From positions 138,350,833 to 138,414,832 of the forward strand of contig CM053141.1 in the NCBI GenBank assembly GCA_028571685.1: a stretch of 64,000 nucleotides of DNA, written 5' to 3'. Positions 60,331 to 64,000 of this stretch are shown here, one piece after another. Numbering within the stretch: the stretch's first letter is position 1; each line of letters opens with the position of its first letter. Source of the DNA: Heterohyrax brucei. Its lineage: Eukaryota > Chordata > Mammalia > Hyracoidea > Procaviidae. The position numbers were made by a program, and so were the translations under genes. The notes beneath the pieces are model-generated. The model did not search any database, was not told where the DNA came from, and saw only the letters and a list, made by a program, of their open reading frames with translations.

Positions 60331-61429
60331 CAAAGAGGGTAGAATGTATATTGGATGAGTCAGTCCACAGCATCTGAGATTTTTCCTCACACGTGCAGCT
60401 GCTGTCTCTATGCTAATACTCAGAAGTGAGTCTCCAAAAAATCTGATGGGAAACTCTATGCTAGAGTGGGGCTTTTTTGATTTGGCTTTATTTTAAGTGA
60501 TCTGGTTGAGCCATTTTGTTGGCAGCAGCCAATGTCAGTATCGTCAGGTCTGTCCTCTTAGTTTTCCTCCCTTGTCCCAGAGGCAGTAAGACTTGCTGGC
60601 GGTGTATTGCAAGCTGAGAGACCTGACAGGGCTGGACGTGGGAGAGAAGAGGGTGGAGCCTCTCAGCTTTCCACCGCTAAAAGTCCACTAAATTTTCTGC
60701 TTTTATTGTAGTATTTATTGCAGCCTTTGTCTGTGCTACCTGTCTACTAGGTTAAAGATTGTGCCTTGCTCCCTTCTGAGGGTAAGCCTTGCATCATCTG
60801 CCATAGTAGGGGAGGGGCCATTGGTCCAGGTACACTGGAGTTGGGTGGGGGCTTTGATAGCTTTAGAAAGATTTTCAGTCAGTCCTTCCCTTTGTAGTAC
60901 CAGCATATCTTGCTGCCAACAATGTCTGCAGTATAAATTAGTGTACTTCTCAGATTTCCCTGCAGCTGGCTTGGGATTCAGCACCCTTGGGTTAGTTAAG
61001 TCAGCTTTCACTGATCTATCGGCTTTCCAGCTTCCAAAGTTTTGTTGTTTCCTCTTCTTTTTTTTTTATTGTGAGTTTGTGCAGTTGCTGTTTTAATTCA
61101 GTTTCTTGAATACATAATGCCAAAGTTCTGTGATTAACATGCCATATTTACCTAGAAGTCACTTAGGTGATCTTCCAGCACTGTGCTTTCCTCTTGTTCC
61201 TAGGTCATGTAAGTTCCTGAGAAGTTGATTTGTCAGTTCGACAGTTTGTGTGATTGACTTGATTCTTATTTGAGTGAAATCTCTGTGTGCACAGGGCTAG
61301 TGTCTGATTTTGCTTACTGTGGCATCAGTACGTTTCTTAGTGCTCTGTGGGCTCATCCAAGGTAATTATTGACCTAATGATTACTGTTTTTGCAGGAGAC
61401 TATTTTTCTTTCTGTCTGTCTCTATCTAT
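60331..61429. other. 1.1 kb of intron without recognised features
   Basis: Less AT-rich than its neighbours and free of recognised repeats, with a G-rich stretch at 60600-60660. It may be a patch of original intron. Confidence 0.4.
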
Positions 61430-61740
61430 TTTTAGTGTGATTAAGTGAAAGTATACAATCCAAGTGAATTTTGCATGCCTCCCTGTCTGCAGCAATTTCT
61501 GCTTTCCTTGCTCAGTGATAGCACACTCTTGCTTTTCATTTTATACTTGTAGTATCCTTTTAACAAGCTCCTGTCCCCTCCTCTCTACCCTCTTCTCTTC
61601 CATCTAGAAAGAGACCAGTAGGACAGCATCCTATGGATGCACAGAACCTTAAAGTACACATACCATATGGTAACATAGTGTTTCCAAGTCCAGTCCATTT
61701 TGTCCAGAGTTGACCACAATAGTGGGAAACTGTTTCTCAA
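61430..61740 (-). mobile_element. L1 3' UTR fragment, antisense
   Basis: tgtgattaagtgaaagtata, cctgtctgcagcaatttctg and gtaggacagcatcctatgga are a diverged version of the 3' end seen at 47867. Confidence 0.75.
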
Positions 61741-62640
61741 GATTGAGTTATGCATGACCCACAGAGGAACAGTGAAATAATGGACATTAGTAGTATTTGT
61801 GCTGCTGAATAAAATCTAGATTTGAAAGGTGCCTTTCTAGTATGACCCAGTCATTGGCCTTAACTCAGGCACAATATCTGTTTTCCTGACTAAACTATAT
61901 GAGATGAGCATCTCTTTCTTCCCTCTCTGCACTCCTTATTCTTGTTAATTGTCTTCTGAGTACTGATTGGAGTGATATATATGCATTTTTGTTTATTGTG
62001 TGCCTTTCCCTACTAGAATGTACTTCCCATCAAAGCAGTAAACATGCCTTTTGCCATGAGTCAAATCCAACTCGACTGCACTTGGCTTTGGCTTGGCTTT
62101 TGTTCGTTGTTGGTTTCCAACCACCTGAACAGTGCCTAGCATGTGGTAGATTTTCAACAAAGTTGAGATTTTCTTTTAAACAAATAAGCCACTTTGCATT
62201 ATACCTAACCTGTAAATGTACATTCCTAATTCTTGTACCTATTTATGTCAGAATGTATTTCTTTTATTCAAAGAAATGGTTATGTGGTATTGAACAGTTA
62301 TACTGATCCTAATTTAAATTTGATTTGGGTTAGGGTTTGTTCAGTTCTCATTTGGCCCTTGCTAGTTTCTTTTTTTTTTTTTTTTTTTAACTCATCTGTT
62401 TATTAATTTAGTAGCAGAATTGTATTGTTACCAGAGATACCTTTTCAAGTTTTTAAGTAGATGCCAGAGTATCTTAATGTTTTCGCATATGGCAGAGGAA
62501 ACCTTTGTTAATGAAAGTTGTGGTCGTAAAACTTTATGGAGTTCTTGTGTATTGAGTTACATTTATTTTATTTGCAAGAAAGTTAATTTTCCTCAGAAAT
62601 ACTGTGGATCTCATCTCTTTTCCTTTGGAATAGAATATAA
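61741..62640. other. Intron with a SINE tail fragment at 62050-62100 (+)
   Basis: gccatgagtcaaatccaact and gactgcacttggctttggct are an AfroSINE tail. A poly-T run is at 62369-62388. Nothing else is recognised. Confidence 0.5.
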
Positions 62641-63665
62641 CTTTCTATTACGGACAGTGTTGCAGTGAACACTGGTATGTATATATCTGTTTGTGTGACA
62701 GCCCATATTTCTCTAGGATATATTCCAAGCAGTGGGATTGCTAGATCATATAGTATTACTATTTCTAGGTTTTTCAGACAGTACCAAATCAATTTCCAAA
62801 TTGGTTGTACTGTTTTACATTCCCATCAGCAATATAGAAGAGTTCAGTCTTTCCACAGTGTCTCCAGCAATTACTGTTTGGTGGTTGTAAGATTCGTGCC
62901 AGCCTTATTGGGGTGAGATGGTATCTCAGTTTTGATTTGAGTTTCTGTAGTGGCTCATGATCATGAACATTTCCTCATGTATCTGTTCGCTGCCTGAATG
63001 TTGTCTATGGTGAAGTGCCTGTTCATATCCTTTGCCCGTTTTTTGATTGGGCTGTTTGTCTTTTTCTTGCTGGAGTTTTGCAATAGCTTGTAGATTATGC
63101 AGATTAAACACTGATCAGATTTGTGGTTCCAGAAACTTTTTTTGCAGTCTATATCTAGTCTTTGTACTCTTGGTGACGTCTTTGGATGAGCATAAGTGTT
63201 TGAATTTTTAGGAGTTCCCATTTATCCATCTTCTCTTTTAGTGTTTGTACATTGTTAGTAATATTTTGTAGTCTGTTTATGACGTGCATTAGGGCTCCCA
63301 ACGTTGTCCCAATTTTTTTCTTCCATAATCTTTAATCCATTTTGAGTTAGTTTTTGTGCATAGTGTGAAGTATGGGTGTTGTTTCATTTTTCTGGAGATA
63401 AATACCCAGTTTTGCAAACACCATTTCTGAAAGAGACTTTTTTTCCCCCAGTTCACATACTTTGGACCTTTGTCAAATATCAGGTGCTCACAGGTGGACA
63501 GCGTTATATCTGATTCTCTATTTTGTTCCATGTTTTGTGTATCTGTTTTACCAGTACCAAGCTGTTTTGACTACCATGGCAGGGTAGTAGGTTCTAGAGT
63601 CAGATAATGTGATGCCTCCCACTTTGTTTTTCTCCTTTATTATAATGCTTTACTTATCCAGGGCT
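62641..63665 (-). mobile_element. Old L1 ORF2 C-terminal fragment, antisense
   Basis: gttgcagtgaacactggtat, gaggatatattccaagcagt-like and ttttgactaccatggcaggg read backwards through ORF2. Frames 62792-62583 and 63531-63289 keep short L1-like peptides ([23 protein letters not shown]). Confidence 0.85.
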
Positions 63666-64000
63666 GCTTCTGGAATGGAAGATAACTTAAAGACAGTTAT
63701 TTTAAAACTGATAAATGAATGTTGGAGCAGAGGCATATTTAATATGCAGTTTGGGTCTGTTAGTATGAAATATTATTTAGAGGATAGAAAGGTTTTTTTG
63801 GGTGTATCAATAACCTCTCCTTCAAATTCAAAATAAAGGTTACTTTTCCTCAGTAAGTCTGGATCTTGGCTAGCCAGTAAAGAAATGTTGATTCTGAACT
63901 CAGACTTGAAGAGGGACTCAGAACTTGTTTTAATTATTTGATAGTCACTCAAATAAGTGCATAAGTATTGAGTGGTTTTCAGCTGCCCTGAGACAGCTGT
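63666..64000. other. No recognised feature
   Basis: Intron sequence to the window end. Confidence 0.4.

Overview
The window is nuclear DNA from a placental mammal, almost certainly an afrotherian and most likely a paenungulate such as an elephant. The evidence is dozens of copies of one tRNA-derived SINE (AfroSINE type, ending in a 'gtcgctatgagtcggaatcgactcgacggca'-like tail), an RTE-class LINE that shares this tail, a lineage-specific L1, and one dominant MaLR-type LTR family. I found no prokaryotic features.

Only one host protein-coding exon is supported: exon 1 of LMNB1 (lamin B1), + strand, 29342-29700. It gives residues 1-119 and ends in a split codon at a GTGAGT donor. It lies in a CpG island of about 1.8 kb (28370-30170) that carries a TATA-less promoter with a CCAAT box, an E-box, GC boxes, two TTTGAATTT motifs and E2F-like sites. 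Positions 1-28370 are upstream intergenic DNA. Positions 29701-64000 are the first part of LMNB1 intron 1; I found no exon 2.

Upstream layout: a Tc1/mariner-like MITE with long inverted repeats (299-669); an antisense RTE split by a MaLR LTR (1476-3495); a tRNA-Gly-like SINE (7454-7690); SINEs; a composite antisense L1 (10868-15284); an RTE nested in an RTE as an inverted pair (16307-16865); a MaLR LTR split by a young L1 (20152-21904); a three-level LTR/RTE/LTR nest with intact target-site duplications (24732-26629); and an old MIR just upstream of the promoter.

Intron layout: SINEs; antisense L1 3' ends; a complete MaLR provirus in antisense inside a SINE (34113-36241); more LTRs; an L1 carrying a near-perfect hairpin and a SINE stub (42969-43130); a second MITE (44340-44719); a long antisense RTE (44722-46545); a full-length antisense L1 of about 7.2 kb with a 16-bp target-site duplication (47867-55061); a SINE cluster; an antisense retroviral env remnant with a downstream open frame and a ~73-bp tandem repeat (56810-58100); and more L1 fragments.

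The window therefore reads as one essential nuclear-lamina gene start inside heavily retrotransposed DNA. The most useful signals are the structural scars left by insertion (hairpins, nests, duplications), the same-orientation L1 pair that flanks the LMNB1 promoter, and the env-associated locus in intron 1. Family names for repeats rest on recognition by eye; no library search was run.
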